DNA of 53,686 bases, taken from Staphylococcus schweitzeri (GTDB lineage Bacteria > Bacillota > Bacilli > Staphylococcales > Staphylococcaceae). Position numbers and translations under genes: made by a program. The stretch is from positions 1 through 53,686 of the forward strand of contig NZ_PPQS01000026.1 of NCBI RefSeq assembly GCF_002902405.1. Direction: 5' to 3'. Shown piece after piece: positions 25,953-34,979 of the stretch. The stretch's first letter is position 1; each line of letters begins with the position of its first letter. The notes under the pieces were generated by a model, which saw nothing but the letters and a program-made list of their open reading frames with translations, did not search any database and was not told the origin of the DNA.

Positions 25953-26954
25953 TTGGTTAAATTAAGCGTATTAGACTATGCCTTAATAGATGAAGGTAAG
26001 GATGCACAAAAAGCGTTGCAAGATTCAGTGACATTAGCAAAATTGGCAGATCGACTTGGTTTTAAAAGAATTTGGTTTACGGAACATCATAACGTGCCAG
26101 CTTTTGCATGTAGCAGTCCGGAACTTTTGATGATGCATATATTGGCGCAGACAAATCAAATACGAGTTGGCTCTGGTGGTGTGATGTTGCCGCACTATCA
26201 ACCTTATAAAATTGCTGAGCATTTTAGAATGATGGCAGCGTTATATCCAAATCGTATTGATTTAGGTATTGGCAATAATCCGGGTACTACTATGGTAAAG
26301 CAAGCATTAGATGGAATAAATCCTACATATGATAGTTACGATGAATCGATTTCGTTATTACGTGATTATCTTACGACAAAGGATAAACCAAGTGCGTATA
26401 CGTTAGGTGTCCAACCACACATTGATCATTTTCCGGAAATGTGGTTATTAAGTAGTAGCCCAACATCTGCCCAAATAGCAGCCGAACTAGGTATAGGGCT
26501 TTCTGTTGGAACATTTTTGTTACCAAATATAAATGCGATACATGCAGCGAAAGATAATATTGATATTTACAAAAAGCATTTCTGCGCATCAACGATTAAA
26601 ATGGACGCAAAAGTGATGGCATCTGTATTTGTCATTGTAGCTGATAATGAAGCGGAAGTAGCAGCGTTGCAGCATGCTTTGGATGTTTGGTTATTAGGTA
26701 AATTGCAATTTGCAGAATTTGAACATTTTCCATCGGTAGATACAGCGCAAAAGTATAAGCTTAATAATCGAGATAAAGAGATGATTCAAGCACATCAAGC
26801 ACGCATGATTGCAGGGACACAAGAACAAGTTAAAACACAGTTAGATGATTTTATTGCTACGTTTGAGGTTGATGAGGTGTTAGTAGCACCGCTTATTCCT
26901 GGCATAGAACAGCGTTGTAAAACATTAGAATTACTCGCAGAAATCTATTTGTAA
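25953..26954 (+). CDS. LLM-class flavin-dependent oxidoreductase (luciferase-like)
   Basis: 333 residues, bacterial-luciferase-like TIM barrel. LGFKRIWFTEHHNVPAFACSSPELLMMHILAQTNQIRVGSGGVMLPHYQP is the group signature, and GNNPGTT and LSSSPTSAQIAAELGIGLS are flavin-site regions. These use reduced FMN or F420 to oxidise small substrates; none is known here. The start is TTG, with GGAG eight bases before; no in-frame ATG gives the same N-terminus. First gene of an operon with gcvH-L, macrodomain, sirTM and lplA2, all close or overlapping. With OYE divergently placed, the locus pairs two flavin enzymes with a lipoylation/ADP-ribosylation module. Confidence 0.87.
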   Translation: MVKLSVLDYALIDEGKDAQKALQDSVTLAKLADRLGFKRIWFTEHHNVPAFACSSPELLMMHILAQTNQIRVGSGGVMLPHYQPYKIAEHFRMMAALYPNRIDLGIGNNPGTTMVKQALDGINPTYDSYDESISLLRDYLTTKDKPSAYTLGVQPHIDHFPEMWLLSSSPTSAQIAAELGIGLSVGTFLLPNINAIHAAKDNIDIYKKHFCASTIKMDAKVMASVFVIVADNEAEVAALQHALDVWLLGKLQFAEFEHFPSVDTAQKYKLNNRDKEMIQAHQARMIAGTQEQVKTQLDDFIATFEVDEVLVAPLIPGIEQRCKTLELLAEIYL

Positions 26955-26987
26955 CATTTTTAATAGAAGAGAAAGGATGAGGATAAG

Positions 26988-27320
26988 ATGAGAAAGTTAG
27001 CCAATTATTTATGGGTAGAAAAGGTAGGAGATTTGTATGTGTTTAGTATGACACCTGAACTGCAAGATGACATTGGGACAGTAGGTTATGTTGAATTCGT
27101 GAGTTCAGATGAAGTTAAAGTGGATGACGAAATTGTGAGTATCGAAGCATCGAAAACGGTCATTGATGTGCAAACGCCATTGTCAGGAACAATTGTTGAA
27201 CGTAATACAAGAGCGGAAGAAGAACCAACTATTTTAAATTCTGAAAAACCAGAGGAAAATTGGTTGTTTAAATTGGATGATGTCGATAAAGAAGCGTTCC
27301 AAGCATTACCGGAGGCTTAA
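26988..27320 (+). CDS. GcvH-like lipoyl carrier protein (GcvH-L)
   Basis: 110 residues, slightly shorter than true glycine-cleavage H protein. The lipoylation site is Lys56 in [14 protein letters not shown]. No glycine cleavage genes are nearby, and the partners are SirTM, a macrodomain and LplA2. In the studied S. aureus and Streptococcus pyogenes loci this protein is lipoylated by LplA2, which allows its mono-ADP-ribosylation by SirTM; the macrodomain reverses it. The carrier probably serves redox chemistry of the linked flavin enzymes. GAAAGGATGAGG precedes the ATG; the next gene starts directly after the stop. Confidence 0.92.
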   Translation: MRKLANYLWVEKVGDLYVFSMTPELQDDIGTVGYVEFVSSDEVKVDDEIVSIEASKTVIDVQTPLSGTIVERNTRAEEEPTILNSEKPEENWLFKLDDVDKEAFQALPEA

Positions 27321-28121
27321 ATGGAAACGTTAAAATCAAATAAAGCAAGACTTGAATATTTAATCAAAGATATGTGGCGAGAACGAAATGACGATGATGA
27401 ATTAGAGATGCCATCATCATTTGAAGATTTGTGGGAATTATATCGAGGCTTAGCAAATGTAAGACCTGCTTTACCTGTAAGTGATGAATATTTAGCTGTT
27501 CAAGATGCTCTGTTAAGTGATTTGAATCGTCAACATGTTATTAGTGTGAATGATTTGAAGCCGATAAAAGGTGACAATATCTTTGTTTGGCAAGGTGATA
27601 TCACGACGTTAAAAATTGATGCTATTGTCAATGCTGCAAATAGTCGTTTTCTAGGATGTATGCAAGCCAATCATGACTGCATTGATAATATGATTCACAC
27701 AAAAGCTGGTGTTCAAGTTCGATTAGATTGTGCAAATATCATTCGCCAGCAGGGACGTAATGAAGGTGTAGGTAAAGCCAAAATGACATGTGGATATAAT
27801 TTGCCAGCAAAGTATATTATTCATACAGTTGGTCCACAAATACGACATTTACCTGTTTCGAAAATGAATCAGGAACTATTAGCAAAATGTTATCTTAGCT
27901 GTCTTAAGCTTGCTGATCAACATAGTTTAAATCATGTCGCTTTTTGCTGTATATCTACAGGTGTATTTGCTTTTCCTCAAGATGAAGCAGCAGAAATTGC
28001 TATTCGAACAGTAGCAAGATATCTCAAAGAGACAAATTCAACATTGAAAGTCGTGTTTAATGTATTTACAGATAAGGATTTACAACTGTATAAGGAGGCA
28101 TTTAACCGTGACGCAGAGTAA
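27321..28121 (+). CDS. zinc-containing macrodomain ADP-ribosylhydrolase
   Basis: 266 residues. A helical N-terminal extension (1-85) precedes a macrodomain (about 86-260). Macrodomain motifs are [19 protein letters not shown] (90-109) and [10 protein letters not shown] (211-220). The segment [10 protein letters not shown] gives Cys113, His118 and Cys120, the zinc-binding set of the Zn-Macro class tied to SirTM operons. The enzyme removes ADP-ribose from GcvH-L modified by SirTM. It begins on the base after the gcvH-L stop (GGAGG just before) and overlaps sirTM by 14 bases, so the three proteins should be made together. Confidence 0.92.
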   Translation: METLKSNKARLEYLIKDMWRERNDDDELEMPSSFEDLWELYRGLANVRPALPVSDEYLAVQDALLSDLNRQHVISVNDLKPIKGDNIFVWQGDITTLKIDAIVNAANSRFLGCMQANHDCIDNMIHTKAGVQVRLDCANIIRQQGRNEGVGKAKMTCGYNLPAKYIIHTVGPQIRHLPVSKMNQELLAKCYLSCLKLADQHSLNHVAFCCISTGVFAFPQDEAAEIAIRTVARYLKETNSTLKVVFNVFTDKDLQLYKEAFNRDAE

Positions 28122-29013
28122 TAAATGGAATGCAATGTCTCTTTTAATGGATGAAAAGACAAAGCAGGCTGAAGTATTGCGTACTGCGATTGACGAAGCA
28201 GATGCGATAGTGATTGGAATTGGTGCAGGAATGTCTGCATCTGACGGATTTACATATGTAGGAGAGCGTTTTACGGAAAACTTCCCAGATTTTATTGAAA
28301 AATATCGATTCTTTGATATGTTGCAAGCGAGTTTACATCCTTATGGCAGTTGGCAAGAGTATTGGGCATTTGAGAGTCGCTTTATTAAATTAAACTATTT
28401 AGATCAACCTGTAGGTCAGTCTTATCTCGCATTAAAATCCTTAATGGAAGGTAAACAGTACCACATTATAACTACGAATGCAGATAATGCATTCGATGTT
28501 GCTGATTATGATATGACTCATGTATTTCATATACAGGGGGAGTATATACTGCAACAGTGTAGTCAGCATTGTCATGCTCAAACGTATCGCAATGATGAAT
28601 TAATACGTGAAATGGTTGTTGTGCAACAAGATATGCTTATACCTTGGGAAATGATTCCGAGATGTCCAAAATGTGATGCGCCCATGGAAGTGAATAAACG
28701 TAAAGCAGAAGTTGGTATGGTTGAAGATGCTGATTTTCATGCGCAACTACAACGTTATAATACTTTTTTAGAGCAACATCAAGATGATAAAGTGTTGTAT
28801 TTAGAAATAGGGATAGGTTATACTACACCACAATTTGTGAAGCATCCTTTTCAGCGTATGACACGTAAAAATGAAAATGCACTTTATATGACGATGAATA
28901 AAAAAGCATATCGAATTCCGAATTCAATTCAAGAACGTACCATACATTTAACTGATGACATTTCTAGCTTGATTACAACAGCACTCCGGAACAGCAGCAC
29001 AACGAAAAAATAA
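28108..29013 (+). CDS. class M sirtuin, protein ADP-ribosyltransferase SirTM
   Basis: 301 residues. Sirtuin NAD-binding motif [14 protein letters not shown] (37-50) and TTNADNAF (122-129) are clear, but the usual catalytic HG is IQG, with Gln143, 19 residues after Asn124, as described for SirTM. Cysteines near 152-156 and in [10 protein letters not shown] fit a structural zinc site. SirTM transfers ADP-ribose from NAD+ to lipoylated GcvH-L rather than deacetylating. An upstream reading starts at 28060 inside the macrodomain gene, but AAGGAGG at 28092-28098 puts the start at GTG 28108. lplA2 follows after 20 bases. Confidence 0.92.
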   Translation: MTQSNKWNAMSLLMDEKTKQAEVLRTAIDEADAIVIGIGAGMSASDGFTYVGERFTENFPDFIEKYRFFDMLQASLHPYGSWQEYWAFESRFIKLNYLDQPVGQSYLALKSLMEGKQYHIITTNADNAFDVADYDMTHVFHIQGEYILQQCSQHCHAQTYRNDELIREMVVVQQDMLIPWEMIPRCPKCDAPMEVNKRKAEVGMVEDADFHAQLQRYNTFLEQHQDDKVLYLEIGIGYTTPQFVKHPFQRMTRKNENALYMTMNKKAYRIPNSIQERTIHLTDDISSLITTALRNSSTTKK

Positions 29014-29033
29014 CAACATTGGAGAGACAGAAG

Positions 29034-30056
29034 ATGTACTTAATAGAACCGATTAGAAATGGTGAATATATTACTGATGGTGCGATTGTACTCGCCATGC
29101 AAGTTTATGTTAACCAGAATATCTTTTTAGGCGAAGATATTTTATTCCCTTATTATTGTGAACCAAAAGTGGAAATTGGTCGTTTTCAAAATACGGCAAT
29201 CGAAGTGAATCAAGATTATATAGATGAACACCATATTCAAGTAGTTCGTAGAGATACTGGAGGTGGTGCTGTATATGTTGATAAAGGTGCCGTTAATATG
29301 TGTTGTATTTTGGAACAAGACACAACGATTTATGGTGATTTCCAACGATTTTATCAACCAGCAATAAAGGCATTACATACATTAGGGGCAACAGATGTGA
29401 TACAGAGTGGCAGAAATGATTTAACATTGAACGGCAAAAAAGTGTCAGGAGCCGCAATGACATTAATGAACAATCGTATTTATGGTGGTTATTCGTTATT
29501 GCTTGATGTTAACTATGAAGCAATGGATAAAGTGTTAAAGCCTAATCGCAAAAAGATTGCATCGAAAGGTATTAAATCTGTACGAGCACGCGTTGGTCAT
29601 CTTCGAGAAGCGCTTGATGAAACGTATCGTGATATAACAATTGAAGAATTCAAAAATTTAATGGTAATACAAGTTTTGGGAATCAATGACATTAATGAGG
29701 CGAAACGATATGAATTAACGGATGCAGATTGGGAAGCAATTGATGAATTAGCTGATAAAAAGTATAAAAATTGGGATTGGAATTATGGTAAGTCGCCTAA
29801 ATATGATTACAATCGAAGTGAAAGATTATCATCAGGTACTGTAGATATTACCATTTCTGTTGAACAAAATCGTATTGCAGATTGTAGAATTTTTGGTGAT
29901 TTCTTTGGACAAGGTGATATGAAAGATGTGGAACAAGCGTTACAAGGAACAAAAATGACAAGAGAAGATTTAACGCATCAGTTAAAGCAGTTAGACATCG
30001 TGTATTATTTTGGAAATGTTACAGCTGAAGCATTGGTAGATATGATTTTAAGTTAA
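29034..30056 (+). CDS. lplA2: lipoate-protein ligase A, LplA2 type
   Basis: 340 residues, biotin/lipoate ligase fold plus C-terminal accessory domain. Motifs: VVRRDTGGGAVYVDKGAVN (lipoate-binding RRxxGGGxV loop) and LTLNGKKVSGAAM with the catalytic lysine. It activates free lipoate with ATP and attaches it to a lysine, here most likely Lys56 of GcvH-L. The copy beside SirTM is the one called LplA2 in S. aureus. The in-frame TTG at 29019 is rejected: GGAGAG at 29021-29026 lies within it and serves ATG 29034. Last gene of the operon; a terminator follows. Confidence 0.92.
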   Translation: MYLIEPIRNGEYITDGAIVLAMQVYVNQNIFLGEDILFPYYCEPKVEIGRFQNTAIEVNQDYIDEHHIQVVRRDTGGGAVYVDKGAVNMCCILEQDTTIYGDFQRFYQPAIKALHTLGATDVIQSGRNDLTLNGKKVSGAAMTLMNNRIYGGYSLLLDVNYEAMDKVLKPNRKKIASKGIKSVRARVGHLREALDETYRDITIEEFKNLMVIQVLGINDINEAKRYELTDADWEAIDELADKKYKNWDWNYGKSPKYDYNRSERLSSGTVDITISVEQNRIADCRIFGDFFGQGDMKDVEQALQGTKMTREDLTHQLKQLDIVYYFGNVTAEALVDMILS

Positions 30057-30105
30057 TATTGTTTAGGTATTAATGTCACACCCTCGTTGAATATCATTTA
30101 ATATA

Positions 30106-30186
30106 ATACAAAAACACCGTCCATAAGTAAGTGGTCTACCTTATGATAGAAGGAAAGTACACTCAACTTGTGACGGTGTTTTTGTT
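30106..30186. terminator. bidirectional terminator between lplA2 and ulaA
   Basis: AACACCGTC (30113-30121) pairs with GACGGTGTT (30172-30180). An A run lies on the left and a T run on the right, so it can stop both convergent transcripts. Confidence 0.85.
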
Positions 30187-30192
30187 TATATA

Positions 30193-31539
30193 TTATTGTT
30201 GTGCTTTTTGACGGCCTTTTAATAAAATAGCTATCACACCAACGATAATAATAAATAGAATTGCACCGAATAATCCCATATATTTTACTGCGTTACCGAA
30301 TACAATGCCGACAGCTAAGAAGTCTGTATCGGAGAATGTTGTTGCGGCACCACCTAGATCACCTAAAAATGGTAAGAATAATAATGGTAAGAACGTAATC
30401 AGGATACCATTAAGTGCAGCACCTGCGACAGCCCCTTTAATACCACCTCTTGCATTACCGAACACAGCAGCCGTTGCACCTAAGAAGAAGTGTGCAACTA
30501 CGCCAGGTAAAATAACGACGCCACCAAATAAGAATAAGATAAACATACCGATGACACCTGTAATAAAGCTGACAAAGAACCCAATTAACACAGCGTTTTG
30601 TGCATAAGGGAACACAATAGGGCAGTCTAATGCAGGCTTAGAATTTGGCACAAGTTTTTCAGAGATTCCTTTAAATGCCGGAACGATTTCAGCTAAGATT
30701 AAGCGCACACCTGTTAAAATGATAAATACACCAGCAGCAAATGTGACACCTTGAATTAATGAAAAGACAATAAAGTTTTGCCCGTTACTAATCGATTGAT
30801 GTACATAACTGACGCCTGCAAATAAACATGCAATGAAATAAAGTAATGCCATTGTAATAGAAATACTAATTGTACTTTCTCTTAAAAAGCTTAAGCCTTT
30901 TGGAAATTTAATATCTTCTGTTGATTTAGACTTTCCTTTGAATAATTGACCTATTGCACCTGCAGCAAAGTAACTGACAGAACCAAAATGTCCCAATGCT
31001 ACTTGATCATTGCCAGTGATTTTTCGCATCGTAGGTTGGAGTAATGCAGGTAAGACTGCCATGATTAATCCTAATACGATTGCACCGATAACAATCGTTA
31101 GCCATCCTTTAATGTGACTGACTGTTAAAATGATTGCTAAAAATGCTGCCATGTAAAATGTATGATGACCTGTTAAAAAGATATATTTTAAATTAGTGAA
31201 GCGGGCAATTAAAATATTAACGATCATGCCACAGACCATGATTAGTGCGGCTGTTGTTCCAAAATCTTTTAAAGCTAGTGAGACGATAGCTTCGTTGTTA
31301 GGTACAATGCCTTGAACGCCGAATGCATGTTGAAATATTTTGCCGAATGGCTCAAGAGATCGAACGACTACATCAGCACCTGCACTTAAAATTAAGAAGC
31401 CTAATATCGTTTTAATTGTACCTGAAGTAATCGTTGCTGCAGGTTTTTTCTGAACGATTAAACCAATAAAGGCGATCAGTGCGACAAGAATGGCTGGCTG
31501 ACTTAAAATATCGACTATAAAATTAAGGATTGCTTGCAT
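30193..31539 (-). CDS. ulaA: PTS EIIC component, ascorbate type (UlaA/SgaT family)
   Basis: 448 residues with about 11 membrane segments. It matches the UlaA group by its start (ILNFIVDILSQPAILVALIAFIGLIVQKK) and LTGHHTFYMAAFLAIIL. UlaA forms the channel part of the L-ascorbate phosphotransferase system, importing and phosphorylating the sugar acid. Only PTS parts and a regulator are in this operon; the breakdown genes ulaD, E, F and G are absent, so the substrate may be another sugar acid or be processed elsewhere. AAGGAGG precedes the ATG. Last gene of a four-gene minus-strand operon. Confidence 0.85.
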   Translation of the reverse strand: MQAILNFIVDILSQPAILVALIAFIGLIVQKKPAATITSGTIKTILGFLILSAGADVVVRSLEPFGKIFQHAFGVQGIVPNNEAIVSLALKDFGTTAALIMVCGMIVNILIARFTNLKYIFLTGHHTFYMAAFLAIILTVSHIKGWLTIVIGAIVLGLIMAVLPALLQPTMRKITGNDQVALGHFGSVSYFAAGAIGQLFKGKSKSTEDIKFPKGLSFLRESTISISITMALLYFIACLFAGVSYVHQSISNGQNFIVFSLIQGVTFAAGVFIILTGVRLILAEIVPAFKGISEKLVPNSKPALDCPIVFPYAQNAVLIGFFVSFITGVIGMFILFLFGGVVILPGVVAHFFLGATAAVFGNARGGIKGAVAGAALNGILITFLPLLFLPFLGDLGGAATTFSDTDFLAVGIVFGNAVKYMGLFGAILFIIIVGVIAILLKGRQKAQQ

Positions 31540-31553
31540 AGGTCGTACCTCCT

Positions 31554-31838
31554 TTAAATCATATTAAGTTGTTGTAATTTTTCTTCGAGCTTTTGTTGTA
31601 ATTCTGCTTTGTCTAAAATGTTATCAAGAACTAAGACATCCCCTAGACGTTCGGCATTTTCAGCTAAATCTCTACCACAAATAAACAAGTCAGCCATTTC
31701 TGGGCTTGCTGTCATAATGTCACTATGTTCAACTTCTATGTCAGATGGCGCATTAAGTTGTCTAAGTGCTTCTTGTGCGTTCATTTCTACCATAAAACTA
31801 CTTCCTAAACCGTGGCCACATACTACTAAAATTTTCAT
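31554..31838 (-). CDS. ulaB: PTS EIIB component, ascorbate/galactitol type
   Basis: 94 residues. MKILVVCGHGLGSSFMVEMN carries the phosphoryl-accepting Cys7 in a CGHGLGSS loop, matching the UlaB/GatB EIIB group. It passes phosphate from EIIA to the incoming substrate held by EIIC. An ATG three codons upstream lies right against the ribosome site AAAGGAG; the ATG at 31838 is better placed and leaves one base after the EIIA stop. ulaA is 14 bases downstream. Confidence 0.87.
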   Translation of the reverse strand: MKILVVCGHGLGSSFMVEMNAQEALRQLNAPSDIEVEHSDIMTASPEMADLFICGRDLAENAERLGDVLVLDNILDKAELQQKLEEKLQQLNMI

Positions 31839-31839
31839 A

Positions 31840-32283
31840 TTAATCATGCTCCTTTAAAATGTTTTTAATGTCTTGTGCGTTTGTTGCAGTTAATAATTGT
31901 TGGACTGTTTGATTATCTCCCAGTACGGTTGCTAAATTTTGTAATACTGATAAGTGTGAATGATTGTCGATGGCACTCAATACAAAAATGAGTGATGCGT
32001 AGTGATCTTCATCACAGAATGCCACATGTTGATTCAACTTTAATAGACTTAAACCAACTTGATGTACGTCATTGTTCGGTCTTGCATGTGCAATAGCAAT
32101 TTCAGGTGCGATAACGATATAAGGTCCTAGTTCATTAACGCTTTGAATCATTGCTTCAACATAGCCTTGTTCAATGACTTGTTCTTGTAGTAATGGCTGA
32201 GAAGCTACAGTTATAGCTTCAGTCCAATCATGTACTTTCTCTTTTACAATGATGCGTGTTGTGGACAAAATGTCTAATGCCAC
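31840..32283 (-). CDS. PTS EIIA component, mannitol/fructose superfamily
   Basis: 147 residues of the EIIA-Fru/Mtl fold. The phosphorylated histidine is His66 in IAPEIAIAHARPNNDVHQVGLS. The protein takes phosphate from HPr and gives it to the EIIB encoded next. Start is GTG with AGGAGG nine bases upstream; only four bases separate it from the regulator gene. Confidence 0.87.
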   Translation of the reverse strand: MALDILSTTRIIVKEKVHDWTEAITVASQPLLQEQVIEQGYVEAMIQSVNELGPYIVIAPEIAIAHARPNNDVHQVGLSLLKLNQHVAFCDEDHYASLIFVLSAIDNHSHLSVLQNLATVLGDNQTVQQLLTATNAQDIKNILKEHD

Positions 32284-32287
32284 GATG

Positions 32288-34243
32288 TTAAACCTCCTTT
32301 GTCTTAGTTACAAAGATGTGTTGTTTAATTTTAAAAATATTCCCATCTAAGAAATCTTGTCGAGATAATTCGTTACTTAATAGTTCACTTAACTGTCCCA
32401 ATGCCTTTAAATGTGCATTGGGGTGGTCCGTTGCTAATGTAATGACAAGGTGAACGGGATCGTTAGCTTTACTACCAAAAATAATCCCTTCAGTGAAATA
32501 AGTTAGTGCGAAACCTACACCATTCTGTACATAATCAGTACCAGCGTGGATAAGTGCAATATGTGGACTAATGACCATATATGACCCGAATTGTTCTAAT
32601 TGTTTTAAAATTGCAGATGTATAATTTGAATCGACAATGCCATCATTGATTAAAGGTTGCACAGCCACTGTAATTGCGGATTCAATTGATGATGGTTGTT
32701 TATTTATAATGATGCGATGTTCAGGCAATAAATCTGCAAGTGACTTGCCATCAGTTGCCAGTTTCATGACTTGTTGTTCTCTTGCGTCATTAATGATTTG
32801 ATTCAATTTTTGACGAGATTGCTGATTGATAAATGGATCGACATGAATAACTGGTACAGCTGAAATATCACAGGGTACTGTTGAAATGACATAATCAATG
32901 TTATCTTGCAATAACCTATTTTCTTCCAATTGATAAATAGAGTAGGCATCCCAAATGTGAAACTCTGGATACAGGTGATTTAGTTTTGATTTTAAAAGTT
33001 GCGACGTGCCTATACCAGAACCACATAGTAAGACAACCTTAATCATTGATTGTTTATGTGTTGCAACACGCTCTATACTTGATGCGAAGTGAATTGTAAT
33101 GTATGTTAATTCATCTTCGTTGAAGCGAATAGCAGCATCTTGTTCAATTGGGCTAATATGCTTGCTAACGGCTTCAATGATTTGAGGATAGCGACGCATA
33201 ACTTCTTGCCTCAAAGGATTAGGTTGTAGCATATCGTATTTAATGCGATGTATGGCTGGTTTGATATGTGTGATCAGGCTGGTATGTAACTTGTTGTCTT
33301 TTGACATATCAATGCCCAATTCTTGGCTAACACAAGTGATCAATTCATGTATATTTTGCGACAAATCATGTTGATCAAAGGCATTTGAAGATGCTGTATG
33401 CTCGGTCATTTTAGAACCTAGTAAATGTAACGTGATAAAGATAATTTCAGACTCTGGAAATGTGACATTACAACTGTGTTCTAAGTTTTTTATCATTTTT
33501 GAAGCAATAGCATACTGATTAGTATGTCGCCATTTATCAATTTCATTTATAGGTATATCGAACGAAAAATTTTCATTTAGGCGCTGAATGGCAATGAGTA
33601 TATGATAGATTAAGCCATCAATAGCCGACTGAACTAAATGATAATTCTCACTATTTAATGTCGTAATAATGGCACGGCGAACCAATGCGATTGATTGTGA
33701 ATTAAAGATATCTGCCTCTATAAAAGGTGCTGCTTGTTTCATATATTGATGTATAAAGTGTGCATACGCTTTACGATAATGATTTTCTTCGCCAATAACA
33801 TTGAATCCTTTATTGTGGACATAATTTAACTTTAAATGGTATTGGTCTAGTTGAGCTTGAATCATCTTAATATCATCTGCAATTGTCCGACGCGAAACAT
33901 TAACATCTTGCGCAAGTTGCTTTGTTGAAACGGGATTAGTTGTTTCGAATAACTTTAAAGCGATATGCGTGAGCCGCTCATCTTTTGAAAAATGAATTTG
34001 ACTCGTAAGATTGACCTCTAATTCATTTAAAAGTGTCATGTGTTCAGTTGTTACTTTAATACCTTCTGCTTTATTACGACTGACTTTGTAATGATAAGTT
34101 TCGGCATATAGTTCAATATCAGCTAGGTCGTATTGAATTGTACGAGGTGATACATTGAGTTGCTCAGCAAGATGATTGATTGGAATAAATGTTTGTTCTT
34201 GAACTAAAAGATGCAAAATTTCAATTTGTCTATGACTTAACAA
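32288..34243 (-). CDS. PRD-containing transcriptional regulator with EIIB- and EIIA-like domains (BglG/MtlR/LicR type)
   Basis: 651 residues. In order: two N-terminal helix-turn-helix units (about 1-60, FIPINHLAEQLNVSPRTIQYDLADIE; and about 85-140, VSTKQLAQDVNVSRRTIADDIKMI), two PRD domains (about 180-395), an EIIB-like domain with cysteine in VVLLCGSGIGTSQLLKSKL, and an EIIA-like domain with histidine in ISPHIALIHAGTDYVQNG. Such proteins are DNA-binding activators whose activity is set by PTS phosphorylation. It heads the ula-type PTS operon, which it presumably controls. Start is TTG with AGGAGG eight bases upstream. A cre site lies 23 bases before it, so glucose repression is expected. Confidence 0.88.
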   Translation of the reverse strand: MLSHRQIEILHLLVQEQTFIPINHLAEQLNVSPRTIQYDLADIELYAETYHYKVSRNKAEGIKVTTEHMTLLNELEVNLTSQIHFSKDERLTHIALKLFETTNPVSTKQLAQDVNVSRRTIADDIKMIQAQLDQYHLKLNYVHNKGFNVIGEENHYRKAYAHFIHQYMKQAAPFIEADIFNSQSIALVRRAIITTLNSENYHLVQSAIDGLIYHILIAIQRLNENFSFDIPINEIDKWRHTNQYAIASKMIKNLEHSCNVTFPESEIIFITLHLLGSKMTEHTASSNAFDQHDLSQNIHELITCVSQELGIDMSKDNKLHTSLITHIKPAIHRIKYDMLQPNPLRQEVMRRYPQIIEAVSKHISPIEQDAAIRFNEDELTYITIHFASSIERVATHKQSMIKVVLLCGSGIGTSQLLKSKLNHLYPEFHIWDAYSIYQLEENRLLQDNIDYVISTVPCDISAVPVIHVDPFINQQSRQKLNQIINDAREQQVMKLATDGKSLADLLPEHRIIINKQPSSIESAITVAVQPLINDGIVDSNYTSAILKQLEQFGSYMVISPHIALIHAGTDYVQNGVGFALTYFTEGIIFGSKANDPVHLVITLATDHPNAHLKALGQLSELLSNELSRQDFLDGNIFKIKQHIFVTKTKEV

Positions 34244-34265
34244 CGTATTGTCCTCCTAGTTTTAA

Positions 34266-34280
34266 TTGTAAGCGATTACT
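34266..34280. promoter_or_regulatory. cre site upstream of the PTS operon
   Basis: TTGTAAGCGATTACT fits every fixed position of the WTGNAANCGNWNNCW consensus, just upstream of the PRD-regulator gene. Confidence 0.72.
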
Positions 34281-34421
34281 TTAGAATGTAGATATGCAAT
34301 CTCTTTCATATTTTAATCCGAAAAATTGCATATCAAAATGTTATAATGCAAGGTTTCATAGAAATATTCAAAATAATTTCGGAATTATTGTTGACTTCAT
34401 GAAGTAGTCGCAGTATATTTA

Positions 34422-34435
34422 GTTAGACATCTAAC
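34422..34435. promoter_or_regulatory. MepR operator before mepR
   Basis: GTTAGACATCTAAC has two inverted GTTAG half-sites, the established MepR recognition signature, 18 bases before mepR. It would allow autorepression. Confidence 0.82.
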
Positions 34436-34453
34436 GAAACGGTGGTGCAATAA

Positions 34454-34873
34454 ATGGAATTCACTTATTCGTATTTATTCAGAATGATTAGTCATGAAAT
34501 GAAACAAAAGGCGGATCAGAAATTAGAGCAATTTGATATAACAAATGAACAAGGTCACACGTTAGGTTATCTTTATGCACATCAACAAGATGGACTAACA
34601 CAAAATGATATTGCTAAAGCATTGCAACGAACAGGTCCAACTGTGAGTAATTTATTGAAGAATCTTGAAAGAAAAAAACTGATTTATCGCTATGTAGATG
34701 CACAAGATACACGAAGAAAAAATATAGGACTGACTACCTCTGGCATTAAGCTTGTAGAAGCATTCACTTCGATATTTGATGAGATGGAACAAACGCTTGT
34801 ATCACAGCTATCTGAAGAAGAAAATAAACAAATGAAAGAAATCTTAACGAAAATGTTATCTAGTTTACAATAA
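34454..34873 (+). CDS. mepR: MarR-family repressor MepR
   Basis: 139 residues, full-length MarR fold: winged helix at about 35-95 with recognition helix QNDIAKALQRTGPTVSNLLKNLERKKLI and wing RYVDAQDTRRKNIGLT, flanked by dimer helices. In S. aureus MepR represses itself and mepA, and lets go when it binds cationic dyes and biocides. GTTAG dyads sit before both mepR and mepA here. A hairpin (34883-34904) follows the gene, so mepA is mainly driven by its own promoter. Confidence 0.93.
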   Translation: MEFTYSYLFRMISHEMKQKADQKLEQFDITNEQGHTLGYLYAHQQDGLTQNDIAKALQRTGPTVSNLLKNLERKKLIYRYVDAQDTRRKNIGLTTSGIKLVEAFTSIFDEMEQTLVSQLSEEENKQMKEILTKMLSSLQ

Positions 34874-34882
34874 ATGGTAAGC

Positions 34883-34911
34883 GTGACTGGTAGAAATCAG
34901 TCACTTTATCT
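34883..34911 (+). terminator. hairpin after mepR
   Basis: GTGACTG (34883-34889) pairs with CAGTCAC (34898-34904), followed by TTTATCTTT; a short, moderate terminator. Confidence 0.6.
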
Positions 34912-34922
34912 TTAATGCTATA

Positions 34923-34936
34923 GTTAGATATCTAAT
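34923..34936. promoter_or_regulatory. MepR operator before mepA
   Basis: GTTAGATATCTAAT is the same dyad as at 34422-34435 with one half-site change, 43 bases before mepA. A related GAGCTAATTATT follows. Confidence 0.78.
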
Positions 34937-34979
34937 TATTAGTGAGCTAATTATTGAAAAAGACAAGGAGTATTGAACA

